Assembly: GCF_011927665.1 (NCBI RefSeq)
Contig: NZ_JAATJA010000001.1
Span: 1,345,019-1,409,018 of the forward strand
DNA: 64,000 bases
Direction: 5' to 3'
From: Desulfobaculum xiamenense
Lineage (GTDB): Bacteria; Desulfobacterota; Desulfovibrionia; Desulfovibrionales; Desulfovibrionaceae
This document shows, in pieces, positions 1-9,405 of this stretch (position 1 is the first letter of the stretch; each line of letters opens with the position of its first letter). The position numbers and the translations under genes are program-made. The notes beneath the pieces are model-generated. The model was not told the origin of the DNA and did no database searches. It was given only the letters and a program-made list of their open reading frames with translations.

Positions 1-1401
1 CAGACCGAAGAAAAGAATTTTGACGTCATCATCGTCGGCGGCGGTCCCGCCGGACTGTTCGCAGCCTATCATCTGGCCGAGAATTCCAACCTGAGCGTGC
101 TCATCCTCGAAAAGGGCAAGGCCCCCCTGAGCCGCAAGTGTCCCATCGGCCACGGCGAGGAATGCATCCGCTGCAAGCCGTGCAACATCCTTTCCGGCAT
201 GGGCGGAGCTGGCCTGTTCTCCGACGGCAAGCTCAACTACATCCCCATCCTCGGCAAGACGGACCTCACCCAGTTCATGCCCCTTGCGCAGGCGCAGGCG
301 CTCATCGACGAAACCGAGAGCATCTACAACGCCTACGGCATGGACGGACAGGTCTACCCCACCGACATGGCCGCCGCCCGCGAAATCCGCAAGAGCGCCA
401 TGAAGAACGGCGTGGACCTGCTCATCATCAAGCAGAAGCATCTGGGAAGCGACAAGCTGCCCCACCACATAAACGGCATGGTCGACGACCTGAAGAAGAA
501 GGGCGTCGTGGTCCGCACCTCCGAAGAGGTCAAGGACATCATCGTCGACGGCGACCGCGTCACCGGCGTGCTGACCAAGCATGGCGGCTTTTACGCCCCC
601 AACGTCATCCTCGCCCCGGGCCGCGTCGGCGCGGAGTGGGTGTCCCGCGTGGTGCAGAGCCACGGCCTCAGCGTGACCCAGCGTGGCATCGAAGTCGGCG
701 TGCGCGTGGAAGTGCACAACGAAATCATGCGCGACCTGTGCAACATCGTCTACGACCCCACCTTCTTCATCCGCACGCCCAAGTACGACGACCAGACCCG
801 CACGTTCTGCACGAACTTCGGCGGCTTCGTCGCCCTCGAAAACTATCAGGACTTCGTGTGCGTCAACGGCCACGCCAACATGGACCAGAAGTCCGAAAAC
901 ACGAACTTCGCGTTCCTGTCCAAGGTCGTGCTCACCGAGCCGGTCACGGACAATCAGGCCTACGGCGAGTCCATCGGCAAGCTGGCCACCATCATCGGCG
1001 GCGGCAAGCCCATCCTCCAGCGCTTCGGCGACCTCAAGCGCGGACGCCGCAGCACTTGGACCCGCATCAACAATAGCTACGTCGAGCCGACCATGAAAAA
1101 CGTCACCCCCGGCGACATCGCCATGGCGCTGCCCGAGCGCATCGTGACCAACCTCGTAGAAGGCCTCGAACAGTTGAACCTCGCCGTGCCCGGTGTGGCC
1201 AACGACGAAACCCTGCTCTACGCGCCCGAGATCAAGTTCTTCGCCACGCAGGTGGAGACCTCGAACATGCTGGAGACCCAAATCAAGGGCCTCTTCGTTG
1301 CGGGCGACGGTCCCGGCGTTGCTGGCAACATCGTTTCCGCCAGCGCCACCGGACTCATCCCCGCAAAGGAAATCGTCCGCAGGGGCGGCAAGGTCGAATA
1401 G
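1..1401 (+). CDS. FAD-dependent dehydrogenase (COG2509-like), 5' truncated
   Basis: The reading frame is open from base 1, so the true start lies outside the window. The visible N-terminus has a Rossmann dinucleotide motif (DVIIVGGGPAGLF), followed at about residues 46-60 by a cysteine-rich stretch (C-x5-GEEC-x2-C-x2-C) and a GMGGAGLFSDGKL segment. The C-terminus carries the second FAD contact, GLFVAGDGPGVAGN. This combination matches the uncharacterised FAD-dependent dehydrogenases of the COG2509 group; substrate and partner are unknown. It is followed by a strong terminator, so it ends a transcription unit. The cysteine cluster could bind a metal or a redox centre, which is inference only. 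Confidence 0.8.
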   Translation, partial: QTEEKNFDVIIVGGGPAGLFAAYHLAENSNLSVLILEKGKAPLSRKCPIGHGEECIRCKPCNILSGMGGAGLFSDGKLNYIPILGKTDLTQFMPLAQAQALIDETESIYNAYGMDGQVYPTDMAAAREIRKSAMKNGVDLLIIKQKHLGSDKLPHHINGMVDDLKKKGVVVRTSEEVKDIIVDGDRVTGVLTKHGGFYAPNVILAPGRVGAEWVSRVVQSHGLSVTQRGIEVGVRVEVHNEIMRDLCNIVYDPTFFIRTPKYDDQTRTFCTNFGGFVALENYQDFVCVNGHANMDQKSENTNFAFLSKVVLTEPVTDNQAYGESIGKLATIIGGGKPILQRFGDLKRGRRSTWTRINNSYVEPTMKNVTPGDIAMALPERIVTNLVEGLEQLNLAVPGVANDETLLYAPEIKFFATQVETSNMLETQIKGLFVAGDGPGVAGNIVSASATGLIPAKEIVRRGGKVE

Positions 1402-1440
1402 ACCACCACGCCCAGCGCTCGCTCTCCAAACGAGACGACA

Positions 1441-1471
1441 GGGGGAATTCCGCATGGAATTCCCCCTTTTT
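1441..1471 (+). terminator. Rho-independent terminator after the FAD dehydrogenase
   Basis: A perfect 11-bp stem (GGGGGAATTCC / GGAATTCCCCC) closed by a GCAT loop is followed directly by five T residues. It lies 40 bp after the stop codon of the dehydrogenase gene. Confidence 0.9.
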
Positions 1472-1623
1472 CGCGCCCGGGCCGCATCAGCCCCCGCGCC
1501 ACAGCGCGACAGGCGCGGACATGTTGCCCACCCCGCGCCATCCTGCTACGATCATTCGTCATCCAGGCGAAGACGCGCGGCCGTGCGCGTCGTGCCCATG
1601 GACCACACACGCGGGAGGTGCGC

Positions 1624-1851
1624 ATGATCATCTATGCCGTCGCCATTTTTCTCGTGCTTCTGCTGGCATGGCACTTCTTCCTGCACGGCCTGCTGACCGA
1701 CGCGGTCCACCCGCGCCTCATCCGGACCCCGTTCGCCGTCCGGGTGCTGTCGCTGGTGTGCTTCATCGTCGCGCTGATCATCGTATGGACTCTGGCTGGC
1801 ATTTCCGTGCTGACCTACCTCGCCGCCGTCCTCGGGTACGGCGGCGAATGA
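1624..1851 (+). CDS. Small membrane protein with two transmembrane helices
   Basis: A 75-residue protein with two hydrophobic segments (about residues 2-22 and 40-64) separated by a short polar stretch containing HPRLIRT. The ATG at 1624 was chosen because a GGGAGG ribosome site lies 5-6 bases upstream; a GTG two codons earlier overlaps that site. I recognise no family. It sits alone between a terminator and another unknown gene in the same direction, so its role cannot be inferred. Confidence 0.6.
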   Translation: MIIYAVAIFLVLLLAWHFFLHGLLTDAVHPRLIRTPFAVRVLSLVCFIVALIIVWTLAGISVLTYLAAVLGYGGE

Positions 1852-1916
1852 GCGCAGGCCGGCGCGAACGCCTCAACTGATCTCCGGCACAGCCGAAAGG
1901 AGCATGGATTCCACCC

Positions 1917-2405
1917 ATGGCACAACCACGCACTCTCCCAGCACCAGCCCTCAAAACGCTCGTCGAGTCCACGGAGCAGGCGAAGGAAACGGCCCGCGAG
2001 GAAATCGCGGCACTGCGCAAGGACCTCGCAGCCCTCGAACGTCTCCTCTCCGGCAAACGTAAGAGCCAACCGGAGGACGTCTCCCTGCACGACATCGTCC
2101 ACGGCGCTCTGGAAATTTTCCGCTGCGCGGCGCTGGCGCTGGAAAACGAGCGCCTGCTCGACGACATGCACGACGCCGTCGAACGCGCACTGGCCGAGGA
2201 CTTTCTCCATGCCAACGGAGCAACCCTCCTGCGCGAGCCGGAAGGCTGGCACTGGATTTCGCCAAAGGGCGTCATGCATCACCTCGCCACCGGCGACGCC
2301 CCGGCCGAGGCCGCCAAGAAACTCCGGCGGCACCTGCCGCGCGTACCGGCCCCCCAGCGCGGCGCACAGGCCGACACGGACGACGCCCCGGAATCCGACG
2401 CCTAG
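1917..2405 (+). CDS. Hypothetical protein with N-terminal coiled coil
   Basis: A 162-residue soluble protein. Residues about 12-45 are a charged heptad-like helix (TEQAKETAREEIAALRKDL) likely to form a coiled coil. A mixed domain follows with a WHWISP motif near residue 117, and the C-terminal tail is acidic and Ala/Pro-rich. No known family is recognised. A purine-rich AAAGGAG sequence lies about 14 bases upstream, rather far from the ATG. An ATG at 1904 sits closer but opens a different frame without a convincing protein. It ends at a terminator shared with the converging chemoreceptor gene. Confidence 0.6.
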   Translation: MAQPRTLPAPALKTLVESTEQAKETAREEIAALRKDLAALERLLSGKRKSQPEDVSLHDIVHGALEIFRCAALALENERLLDDMHDAVERALAEDFLHANGATLLREPEGWHWISPKGVMHHLATGDAPAEAAKKLRRHLPRVPAPQRGAQADTDDAPESDA

Positions 2406-2428
2406 CGCCGTCCCAATGTGCATAAAAT

Positions 2429-2463
2429 AAGGCCTGCGCAGTGCGAACCGCGCAGGCCTTTTC
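2429..2463. terminator. Bidirectional rho-independent terminator
   Basis: The inverted repeat AAGGCCTGCGC / GCGCAGGCCTT lies between two converging genes. T residues follow it on the plus strand (TTTT), and a T-rich tract (TTATTTTAT) follows on the minus strand. Confidence 0.85.
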
Positions 2464-2487
2464 GTAATGTCGCGACGTGCGTGAGGC

Positions 2488-4806
2488 TCAGCCTTCGCGC
2501 ATGCGGACGATGATGTCCTGAAGCCGCGTCGCCTGCTCGGCCAACCCCGCCACTGCACGGGCGGATTCGGTCATGGCTGCGGACGTCTCGTCGGCGATGG
2601 AGCGAATGCCTTCCGTGGCGCTGGCTATCTCCTCGCTAGCGGCGGACTGCTGTTCCGCCGCCGTAGCGATGGCACGCACCTGATCGGCCGTCTGCTCAAT
2701 CATCCCGACAATCTCCCCAAGCACCCCGCCGCTCTGCTGGGCCAGATCGCGGCTACGCTGCACGGCCTCCACGGTTTCCACCGTGGCCCGCACATTCTCG
2801 TCCGCGCTCCTCTGGATCAGCTTCACGGACTGAGTGACCTCGCGAGTGGCGGTCATGGTCCGCTCGGCCAGCTTACGCACCTCGTCGGCGACCACGGCGA
2901 AACCGCGTCCGGCGTCGCCTGCGCGGGCGGCCTCAATGGCGGCGTTGAGCGCCAGAAGATTGGTCTGATCCGCGATATCCTCGATGACGGTGACAACCTG
3001 CCCGACGGCTTCGGCCTGCCGTCCAAGCTCACTCATGCTGTCGCGCAGGGCAACGCTGCGCTCGGCGACCTCGCTGGAGATGGTCGCGGAATCCTCCACC
3101 ACGCGCGCGCCAGCCTGCGCCTTGCCACGCACCAACTCGGCCATTTCAGCGGCGCTCCCGGCGTTGCGGGCCACCTCGATGACCGTCGCGTTCATCTCCT
3201 CCATGGCCGTGGCCACTTCGGCGGTGCGGCGCTGCTGCTCTCCCGCGCCCTGATTGGACTGCTCCACCTGCGCAGAGAGTTCCTCGGCGGACGAGGACAC
3301 CATTCCCGAAACGTCCTGCGCATCCCCGGCGGCCATGGCCAGCCGTTCGTGCTGGGCGCGAATCCTCGCCTCCTGCGCGCGAATTTCCGTAAGATCGAAC
3401 CATATCGCCAGCGTACCGAGCAGATTGCCGTCCATGTCGAAGAACGGTGTGGACGCCACGTCCACCACGAGCTCCCGTCCGTCCGGCCGCACGTAGGGCA
3501 GTTCCTCGCGAATCTGACGCTGCTCCGCAAGTGCCCGACTGGACACCGTCGAGCGCGTGTCGTCATTCCAAAAGAAGCGCCCCGACGTCTGCCCGACGTA
3601 GGACTCCGGATCGCCGGGCCTGCCGAGGTAGTCGCACATGGCGGCATTGACATGCAGGATGCGGTTGTCCGGGCCGGTAATGGTGCAGGGCAGCGTGATG
3701 CCCCCCAGCACCCCCTCGGAAAAGCCGAGCTTGCGCTTGAGTTCCTCCACCATGGCTCGCACATGGTGCGCCAGCCCGGCGAACTCGAACCGATATTCCC
3801 CGTCGAGCTCGGCCCTGAAATCGCCCTCGGCCACGCGCCCGGCAAAGCGCTCCATGGCCGCCAGCGGCCGAAGCGCATAGGTCCGCACCAACAGCACGAT
3901 TCCCCCCGCCACGAGCAGAACCATCGCCGCCCCGGCCGCGATCATGAAATTGCGCTGCCCGATGGCCGTGGCCGCAAGATTGTCCTCGTACTCGCTCACA
4001 GCCACCAGCCACCCGGAAGCGGCAACTGTGTGCACGCTCATGAACTTGCGGCGGCCCTCCCACTCGTACCACAACTCGCCGCTGCCGCGTTCGATGGCCT
4101 CGCGGATGAAGGGCTGGTCGCCAATATTTTGGAGCAGCAGAGACTTGTCCGCGCCGTGGGCGAGCACGGTGCCCGTGGAGTCGAAAATGAAGCCGTACCC
4201 CTCCGCGCCGACGCGCACAGGATCGAGGAACCGGGCGGTGAACATGTCCCAGCGCGGAAACACCGCAAGCCCGCCGACCACATCGCCCGAGCCGTCCTTG
4301 ATGGCATGGGCGGCGGCGAAGACGAGCGCTCCATCCGCCGTACGGATCACGGACGGACTGACGAAGCGCTCCGCTCCGCCAATGATGGCCTTCACGTAAT
4401 CTGCATCTGCCCGCTGCTCTCCAGCGAGACTCGCGCCCTTGACGTCCACGCCGGACACAAAATTGCCCTGCGCGTCGAACACGGCGATGCCCCAACAGGA
4501 TTCATGCGCCTCCAGCACCTGCTTGAGACGCGTGAAGGCCTTATTCGCCCCATAGGACGAGGACAACGCATTCTGCACCGCATTCTCGCGCACGAGGCTT
4601 CCAGCCAGCACCTCGGCGGACTCCAGATAGCTCTCGATGGCCCGTACGGTCCCCTCGCAGCCCTGCTGCGCCGTCTGCGTGCCCAGTTCGAGCGCCATGT
4701 CGTAGCTCGAATGATTCACGTACCAGACCAGCCCGCCCACCGACGACGCAATGACCGCCACCACCAGAATCGACAGAAACGTATTGAGACTTCTGAACTT
4801 GAACAT
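2488..4806 (-). CDS. Methyl-accepting chemotaxis protein (Cache-HAMP-PAS-MCP)
   Basis: A 772-residue membrane chemoreceptor that would signal to CheA/CheW at the cell pole. It has a first transmembrane helix (about 12-30), a roughly 250-residue periplasmic domain of the double-Cache type (features such as [10 protein letters not shown] and [17 protein letters not shown]), and a second helix near 285-308. HAMP and PAS domains follow (PAS about 365-475, with [13 protein letters not shown]), then a full MCP signalling hairpin with the conserved tip ([19 protein letters not shown]). The ligand is unknown; Cache domains usually bind small organic molecules. Its cytoplasmic half is nearly the same as that of the next chemoreceptor upstream. 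No C-terminal CheR-binding pentapeptide is seen. A GAGAGGGG ribosome site precedes the start. Confidence 0.95.
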   Translation of the reverse strand: MFKFRSLNTFLSILVVAVIASSVGGLVWYVNHSSYDMALELGTQTAQQGCEGTVRAIESYLESAEVLAGSLVRENAVQNALSSSYGANKAFTRLKQVLEAHESCWGIAVFDAQGNFVSGVDVKGASLAGEQRADADYVKAIIGGAERFVSPSVIRTADGALVFAAAHAIKDGSGDVVGGLAVFPRWDMFTARFLDPVRVGAEGYGFIFDSTGTVLAHGADKSLLLQNIGDQPFIREAIERGSGELWYEWEGRRKFMSVHTVAASGWLVAVSEYEDNLAATAIGQRNFMIAAGAAMVLLVAGGIVLLVRTYALRPLAAMERFAGRVAEGDFRAELDGEYRFEFAGLAHHVRAMVEELKRKLGFSEGVLGGITLPCTITGPDNRILHVNAAMCDYLGRPGDPESYVGQTSGRFFWNDDTRSTVSSRALAEQRQIREELPYVRPDGRELVVDVASTPFFDMDGNLLGTLAIWFDLTEIRAQEARIRAQHERLAMAAGDAQDVSGMVSSSAEELSAQVEQSNQGAGEQQRRTAEVATAMEEMNATVIEVARNAGSAAEMAELVRGKAQAGARVVEDSATISSEVAERSVALRDSMSELGRQAEAVGQVVTVIEDIADQTNLLALNAAIEAARAGDAGRGFAVVADEVRKLAERTMTATREVTQSVKLIQRSADENVRATVETVEAVQRSRDLAQQSGGVLGEIVGMIEQTADQVRAIATAAEQQSAASEEIASATEGIRSIADETSAAMTESARAVAGLAEQATRLQDIIVRMREG

Positions 4807-4868
4807 CGACGGCTTGAACCCCTCTCTATGCTTGCGGTATCAATGATGCGCGCACCCCAAGGAAGAAG

Positions 4869-4907
4869 AAAAGGGGGAAGCGAACCAGTCCGGTCCACCT
4901 CCCCCTT
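4869..4907 (-). terminator. Terminator after the heme chemoreceptor gene
   Basis: On the minus strand AAGGGGGA pairs with TCCCCCTTTT around an inner loop containing ACCGG/CCGGT-like complementarity, followed by a T-rich tract. It separates the two chemoreceptor genes into different transcription units. Confidence 0.75.
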
Positions 4908-4948
4908 GATGCTTCATGTGCAGTCGAGGCCGCGAGACGTCACTCCCC

Positions 4949-6973
4949 TCATTCGGACTGCATTTGCTCTATAACGGATTGCAACCTTTGCGCAAGTTCC
5001 GCAAGCTCCACAACAGCCCGCGACGACTCATCCATGGCGGATGACGTCTCTCCGGCGATCCTGTTGATATCGTCGGTGGAACGGGCGATCTGCTCGCTGG
5101 TGGCGGACTGCTGCTCCGCCGCAGTGGCAATGGCCCGCACCTGATCCGCCGTCTGCTCGATCATGGACACAATGTCCTTGAGCGCCGCGCCGGACTGGGC
5201 GGCCATGTCGCGGCTACGCTCCACGGCATCCACGGCGGCCTCGGTGCTACGCACGTTCTGCTGTGCGCTCTGCTGAATGGTCTTGATGGAGCTGGTCACT
5301 TCGCGGGTGGCGGCCATGGTCCGCTCGGCCAGCTTGCGCACCTCGTCGGCGACGACCGCGAAACCACGGCCCGCGTCACCGGCGCGGGCGGCCTCGATGG
5401 CCGCGTTGAGCGCCAGCAGGTTGGTCTGGTCCGCAATGTCCTCGATGACGGTGATGACCTGTCCCACGCCGTCGGCGCGCTCGCCAAGCTCGGTCATGCT
5501 TCCGCGAAGCGCCTGCGCCTGCTCGGAAACCACGTTGACCATCTCCACAGAGGCGGTGACGACCTCGTCGCCCTCATGGGCGCGCCTGCGGACGCGCTCG
5601 GCAAGTTCGGCGGCGTTGCCTGCGTTGCGGGCGACCTCGATGACCGTGGCGTTCATCTCCTCCATGGCCGTGGCCACTTCGGCGGTGCGGTGCTGCTGTT
5701 CGTCGGCACCCCGGTTGGACTGCTCGACCTGCGCGGCCAGCTCCTCGGAGGCGGCGGCGACCTGCGATGACACCTGCTCCGCGTCCACGGCGGCGTTGGC
5801 GATGCGCTGGTGCTGCTCGCGAATGCGGCGCTCCTGCGTGCGGACCTCGGTCAGGTCGAACCAGATGGCCAGCGTGCCGAGGAGCTTCCCATCCATGTCA
5901 AAGAACGGCGTGGACGTGATGTCGATGATCAGCTCGCTGCCGTCTGTAAAGGGATAGGATATCTCCTTGCGAACCTGCTTGCGGGTTTCCAAAGCGGACT
6001 CGGAAACGGTCTTGCGTTTGGGATCGTTGAAGAAGAACTGCCCGGAGGCCGCGCCAACGTGATCGGCTGGCGTACCGGACTTGCGCAGCAGGCGGCAGAT
6101 CTCGGCGTTGACGTGCACAATGCGGTTGTCCGGCCCGATGATCGCACAAGGCATGGTGATGCCTTCGAGCACGCCCTGCGAGAAGCCGAGCTGTGTCTTG
6201 AGCTTGCCGACCATTTCGGCCAGATTGTCGGCCATCTGCCCCAGTTCGTCACTGGTGCTCACGCGGAACTCGGCGTTGAGGTCACCGGCGCTGATGCGGT
6301 TCGAGGCATCGGCGATGGCCCGCACATTGCGCACCACCTGCCGCCGCAGGAACAGCACCACGGTCAGGACCAGCACCAGCATGCCCACGGCACACAGCCC
6401 CACGAACTCCACAAGCTGGGAATCGAGGGCCACCATGGCGGGCGTCACGTCCTGCACGAGAACCATCTCGCCGAGAATCTTCTGCGAAGCGCCGTGGCAG
6501 TGGTGACAGGACCGCTCGTTGGGAATGGCTGTGGCGTGCACGTAGAGGTGGCGTCCGTCGTCCTCGACGAGCCTTCCGACCTCCCCTTCACGTCCAAGCA
6601 GCCCGGAGGTGAGCGAAAGAATGTCCTCGTTGTCGAAGACCTGCGCCATATCCTTGCGTTCATCCGCTGTGCGCGTGCTGTAGGTCACGTTGCCGCGAAA
6701 GTTCGTGATGTGGACGGAGACGTCGGGATAGTTGTCGCGGATGAAGGAGAACTGGGCACGGGTACCCTTGTCGTCGCCCACGATCATGGGCTTGGCGATG
6801 GCGTGGTGGAACAGCTCCGCAGTCTGCCCCACGGACTCCGCGAGATTGGTGGTGAAGTCGGCCTTCTGCCAGCGGGCGCTCACGCTCGCCAGCACGGCGA
6901 ACACGACGAAGCTCACGCAAAAGACGAGCAGAGTTACCTTCGCGCCGAGACGATGTCTGAAATATCCGAACAT
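4949..6973 (-). CDS. Heme-binding methyl-accepting chemotaxis protein (DcrA type)
   Basis: A 674-residue chemoreceptor: first transmembrane helix about 12-30, periplasmic sensor 31-188, second helix about 190-209, HAMP 210-262, PAS about 270-385, then the MCP hairpin. The periplasmic part holds CHHCH at residues 156-160, a c-type heme attachment motif. In Desulfovibrio vulgaris, DcrA is a known heme-c MCP with a CHHCH site that responds to oxygen or redox potential, so this is very probably an orthologue or close paralogue. It starts 10 bases after a tetraheme cytochrome gene, with a GGAGG ribosome site in that gap, so the two form an operon. The PAS domain may add a second redox input. Confidence 0.92.
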   Translation of the reverse strand: MFGYFRHRLGAKVTLLVFCVSFVVFAVLASVSARWQKADFTTNLAESVGQTAELFHHAIAKPMIVGDDKGTRAQFSFIRDNYPDVSVHITNFRGNVTYSTRTADERKDMAQVFDNEDILSLTSGLLGREGEVGRLVEDDGRHLYVHATAIPNERSCHHCHGASQKILGEMVLVQDVTPAMVALDSQLVEFVGLCAVGMLVLVLTVVLFLRRQVVRNVRAIADASNRISAGDLNAEFRVSTSDELGQMADNLAEMVGKLKTQLGFSQGVLEGITMPCAIIGPDNRIVHVNAEICRLLRKSGTPADHVGAASGQFFFNDPKRKTVSESALETRKQVRKEISYPFTDGSELIIDITSTPFFDMDGKLLGTLAIWFDLTEVRTQERRIREQHQRIANAAVDAEQVSSQVAAASEELAAQVEQSNRGADEQQHRTAEVATAMEEMNATVIEVARNAGNAAELAERVRRRAHEGDEVVTASVEMVNVVSEQAQALRGSMTELGERADGVGQVITVIEDIADQTNLLALNAAIEAARAGDAGRGFAVVADEVRKLAERTMAATREVTSSIKTIQQSAQQNVRSTEAAVDAVERSRDMAAQSGAALKDIVSMIEQTADQVRAIATAAEQQSATSEQIARSTDDINRIAGETSSAMDESSRAVVELAELAQRLQSVIEQMQSE

Positions 6974-6983
6974 GGCAGACCTC

Positions 6984-7433
6984 CTAATGCGCCCCGCTGT
7001 GAATCAGCGGCTTGAAGTCGAAATCCTGCACACGTTCTGCGTTGTGGCAGACCTGACACTGCTCCACTTCCGGCACCCGGCGGATGAGCGACGGATCGCC
7101 GCCATCGGCATGGGCAGCGCCCGCGCCGTGGCAGGTCTCGCAGCCCACATCGGCAAGCTCCGGCGTCGACTCGTAGCTCCGGAAGCCCCCCTTGCCGTAG
7201 CCGGTGGTATGACACTCGTAGCAGTTGGCCAGTTCCTTCTGCGTGAGATCAGAGGCCATCACCTTCACGCTCTCCCACGAATGCGCCTTCTTCGAATGCT
7301 TCTGAAAGCGGGCGTATTCCGCCTCATGACACTCGCCACAGGCCTTGGACCCCACATACCCCTCGGCCGAGGCCAGCGACACGGCACACAGCACGGCGAG
7401 CACCGCCGAGCCCAAGATACTCTTCCCTCTCAT
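6984..7433 (-). CDS. Periplasmic tetraheme cytochrome c (c554-like fold)
   Basis: A 149-residue exported cytochrome. A signal peptide (residues 1-23, ending ASA-E) is followed by four heme motifs: CGECH (32-36), CYECH (71-75), CETCH (98-102) and CQVCH (126-130). Spacing and the C-GECH...HS context resemble the cytochrome c554/multiheme family. The ATG at 7433 was chosen because it begins the signal peptide and has GGGGGA just upstream; an ORF extension to 7493 lacks these. It is the first gene of an operon with the heme chemoreceptor, suggesting it either reports periplasmic redox state to that receptor or serves the same respiratory condition. Confidence 0.9.
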   Translation of the reverse strand: MRGKSILGSAVLAVLCAVSLASAEGYVGSKACGECHEAEYARFQKHSKKAHSWESVKVMASDLTQKELANCYECHTTGYGKGGFRSYESTPELADVGCETCHGAGAAHADGGDPSLIRRVPEVEQCQVCHNAERVQDFDFKPLIHSGAH

Positions 7434-7620
7434 TGTGTTCCCCCAATACCAATGTATTGATCCGGCGCATCGCAACAGCCGGACATCTGTCAAAGCCTCC
7501 GCCCAATGGGCGATGGTTCCGGTTTGTCATCCGGGCACAATCCGTAACGCAATTGTAAAGTTCTTGGAAAGCCCCATTTCGCCCATTTTTCCACCAATCG
7601 CAACCAACCCGGCGAATCCA

Positions 7621-7666
7621 CAAAAAAAGAGCAGGTGCGAAAACCCACTGGAGTTTCCGCACCTGT
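7621..7666 (-). terminator. Terminator after the small Cys-rich gene
   Basis: On the minus strand CAGGTGCG pairs with CGCACCTG, extended by GAAAC/GTTTT pairing, and is followed by TCTTTTTTT. Confidence 0.8.
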
Positions 7667-7703
7667 CCGATGGGCGACATTCGCGATTCGCCCGACCTGG
7701 ACA

Positions 7704-7910
7704 CTACTTGCCCCACCCCTGCAAGGCCTCGTCGATAGGGACGGGCTTACGCGTCAGCCATACGACATTACGTCGTTTATCCTCGGGCCGACACACGCTC
7801 AGTCCCTCCTCCACGATGCAGTCCCCACACACGGGGCCTCGCGGGCCGTTGACATAGATATCCCATTCGCCGAGTTCATGCCTGCAGCGGCAGCACTTCC
7901 TGTGTTTCAT
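7704..7910 (-). CDS. Small zinc-ribbon-like protein
   Basis: A 68-residue protein with two cysteine knuckles, CCRC (about residues 6-9) and CGDC (28-31), separated by about 18 residues. This suggests a single zinc ribbon. A further Cys lies near residue 40. A strong GGAGG site precedes the ATG and a clean terminator follows, supporting expression as a monocistronic gene. No family name can be given. Metal binding is inferred from cysteine spacing. Confidence 0.6.
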   Translation of the reverse strand: MKHRKCCRCRHELGEWDIYVNGPRGPVCGDCIVEEGLSVCRPEDKRRNVVWLTRKPVPIDEALQGWGK

Positions 7911-8069
7911 CCTTCCTCCGTCTTCCCTCTCGCCCTTGCGGGTCTATCCGTCGGTCATCATTCAATTTCCGTGCCGCCTCATTTTCTACTGACACAGATA
8001 CATCAACGATAACGGAGTGTTAGAAATAATCATAAAAATTCCGAGACATGCCCATCCCGCCAACGGGGC

Positions 8070-8096
8070 TAAAGCGCGGGACATTTCTGCCGATGA
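8070..8096 (+). promoter_or_regulatory. Sigma-28 (FliA) type promoter of the receiver-TPR gene
   Basis: TAAA is followed by exactly 15 bases and then GCCGATGA, matching the flagellar sigma-28 consensus TAAA-N15-GCCGATAA. The predicted start point lies about 20 bases before the ATG at 8122 and just upstream of its GGAGAA ribosome site. Confidence 0.7.
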
Positions 8097-8121
8097 AGCA
8101 GTTGCATCCCGGAGAAACATC

Positions 8122-9315
8122 ATGACCAGAAGCACACAGCACACCGAAGACCGTCACGAAACCGCCAGCGCCGTCATCCTTGCGGCGTCCATGGCCCATG
8201 CCCGCATGGACGCGGACTTTCTGCGCCGCTGTGGCGTGCGTCAGGTGGCAATTTTTGCCGACGCGGCGGGGGCTTTGGAGCATATGCAGACGCAGGTGCC
8301 CACTATCGTCATGTGCGACGAGAAACTTGAGGGCACAAGCGGACTTTCCTTCGTGGCCAGCATGCAGGCACACCCGTCACTGGCCGACATCCCCGTACTC
8401 ATGGTCAGCGCCGACGCCCGCGAGGAGGCCGTGCTCGACGCCATCGCCGCAGGATGCGCGGGCTACCTGCTACGCCCCTACTCCATGCAGTCCTTCCAGA
8501 CGCAACTCGACAACGTCCGCCGCGGCAGCGCCCCCAGCGCAGCACGCCGGGCCGCGCTGGCTCGGGCACAGCGACAGGCGGATGACGGCGAGCTGGATCG
8601 GGCCATCGCCAGATTCGAGGAAGTCGTAAACGACGCGGGCAGGCCGGAAGATTTCTACGAACGCGGATGCATGCGACTGGCGCGCAGGGACTGGGACGGG
8701 GCCATCGTGGATTTCCGAAGGGCAGTCACCCTCGACAGGCTCTATGCCGAGGCCTACGAGGGGCTTGGAAAGGCATGGGCGGGCAAGGGCAACGAGAAGG
8801 AAGCCCGCAAGTACATGCGGCTGGCGGCTGCGGCCTACTCGCGCATGGGGCGCTACAGCGAGGCCAGAACCGTTTTCGTGGAGACGCTCAAGGTCAACCC
8901 GGAGTCCGAGAATCCCTTCCTCGACCTCGGCTTCGCCATGGTCCGCCGTGGTGACTGGACCGGAGCTGGCCGCGCCTACGCGCAGGCCATGGAGCTCTGC
9001 GGCAGCGAGGCCCAGGTGTACGAAGCCATCGCCCGCGCCAGCCACTTCACGGACGCCCCCGAGCACGCCGCGCGGCAGATCGTCGCGGCGCTGACCCGCG
9101 AAAACGGCAGCCACGACGCCGAGCGCACCCTGAAGCGGATACTTGGCGACCCCGCCCGCATGCCGTCACGGCAGCGGCGGACCGGCGTCCCGTCGGTTCC
9201 GTCCTTCATTCCCGACGCGCTGGCCGATGCGTGGATGGTGCTGCGCTATACGCTGCGCGCCTACCACCGTGGCCCCGTTCGCGGCGAAGGAAGGATGTCT
9301 CTCGATTTTTCGTAG
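8122..9315 (+). CDS. Receiver-domain protein with TPR repeats
   Basis: A 397-residue cytoplasmic protein. Residues about 15-130 form a CheY-like receiver (phospho-acceptor Asp in VMCDEKL). The usual conserved lysine of the KPF/KPY motif is replaced by arginine (LLRPYS), so its phosphorylation chemistry may differ. Residues about 140-350 hold several TPR units (for example PEDFYERGCMRLARRDWDGA and AYEGLGKAWAGKGNEKEA), which mediate protein contacts. There is no output enzyme or DNA-binding domain. The ATG at 8122 follows GGAGAA and a sigma-28 promoter; an upstream GTG at 8017 would overlap that promoter. The promoter points to a role in motility or chemotaxis, which is inference. A related receiver-TPR-PilZ protein lies at 41 kb. 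Confidence 0.85.
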   Translation: MTRSTQHTEDRHETASAVILAASMAHARMDADFLRRCGVRQVAIFADAAGALEHMQTQVPTIVMCDEKLEGTSGLSFVASMQAHPSLADIPVLMVSADAREEAVLDAIAAGCAGYLLRPYSMQSFQTQLDNVRRGSAPSAARRAALARAQRQADDGELDRAIARFEEVVNDAGRPEDFYERGCMRLARRDWDGAIVDFRRAVTLDRLYAEAYEGLGKAWAGKGNEKEARKYMRLAAAAYSRMGRYSEARTVFVETLKVNPESENPFLDLGFAMVRRGDWTGAGRAYAQAMELCGSEAQVYEAIARASHFTDAPEHAARQIVAALTRENGSHDAERTLKRILGDPARMPSRQRRTGVPSVPSFIPDALADAWMVLRYTLRAYHRGPVRGEGRMSLDFS

Positions 9316-9349
9316 GCAGGAGAGAGGAGATGCCCGCAAGGGCGAAAAC

Positions 9350-9390
9350 GGACAGGCCCGCCATGGAATCTCACCACGGCGGGCCTGTTC
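9350..9390. terminator. Hairpin between converging genes
   Basis: GACAGGCCCGCC pairs with GGCGGGCCTGTT around a 15-base loop, with short T-rich flanks on both sides. It sits between the ends of the receiver-TPR gene and the ADH synthase gene and probably ends both. Confidence 0.6.
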
Positions 9391-9405
9391 ATTTGGACAC
9401 AGGAG

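Noticed and set aside
3349-4974. A 541-codon plus-strand open frame opposite the first chemoreceptor
   Set aside because: The minus-strand chemoreceptor is unambiguous; the plus-strand product has no domain.
7434-7703. Promoter for the cytochrome-chemoreceptor operon (TTGACA near 7490 on the minus strand)
   Set aside because: No acceptable -10 element lies at the right distance and no sigma-28 or sigma-54 match is present, so no promoter is called.
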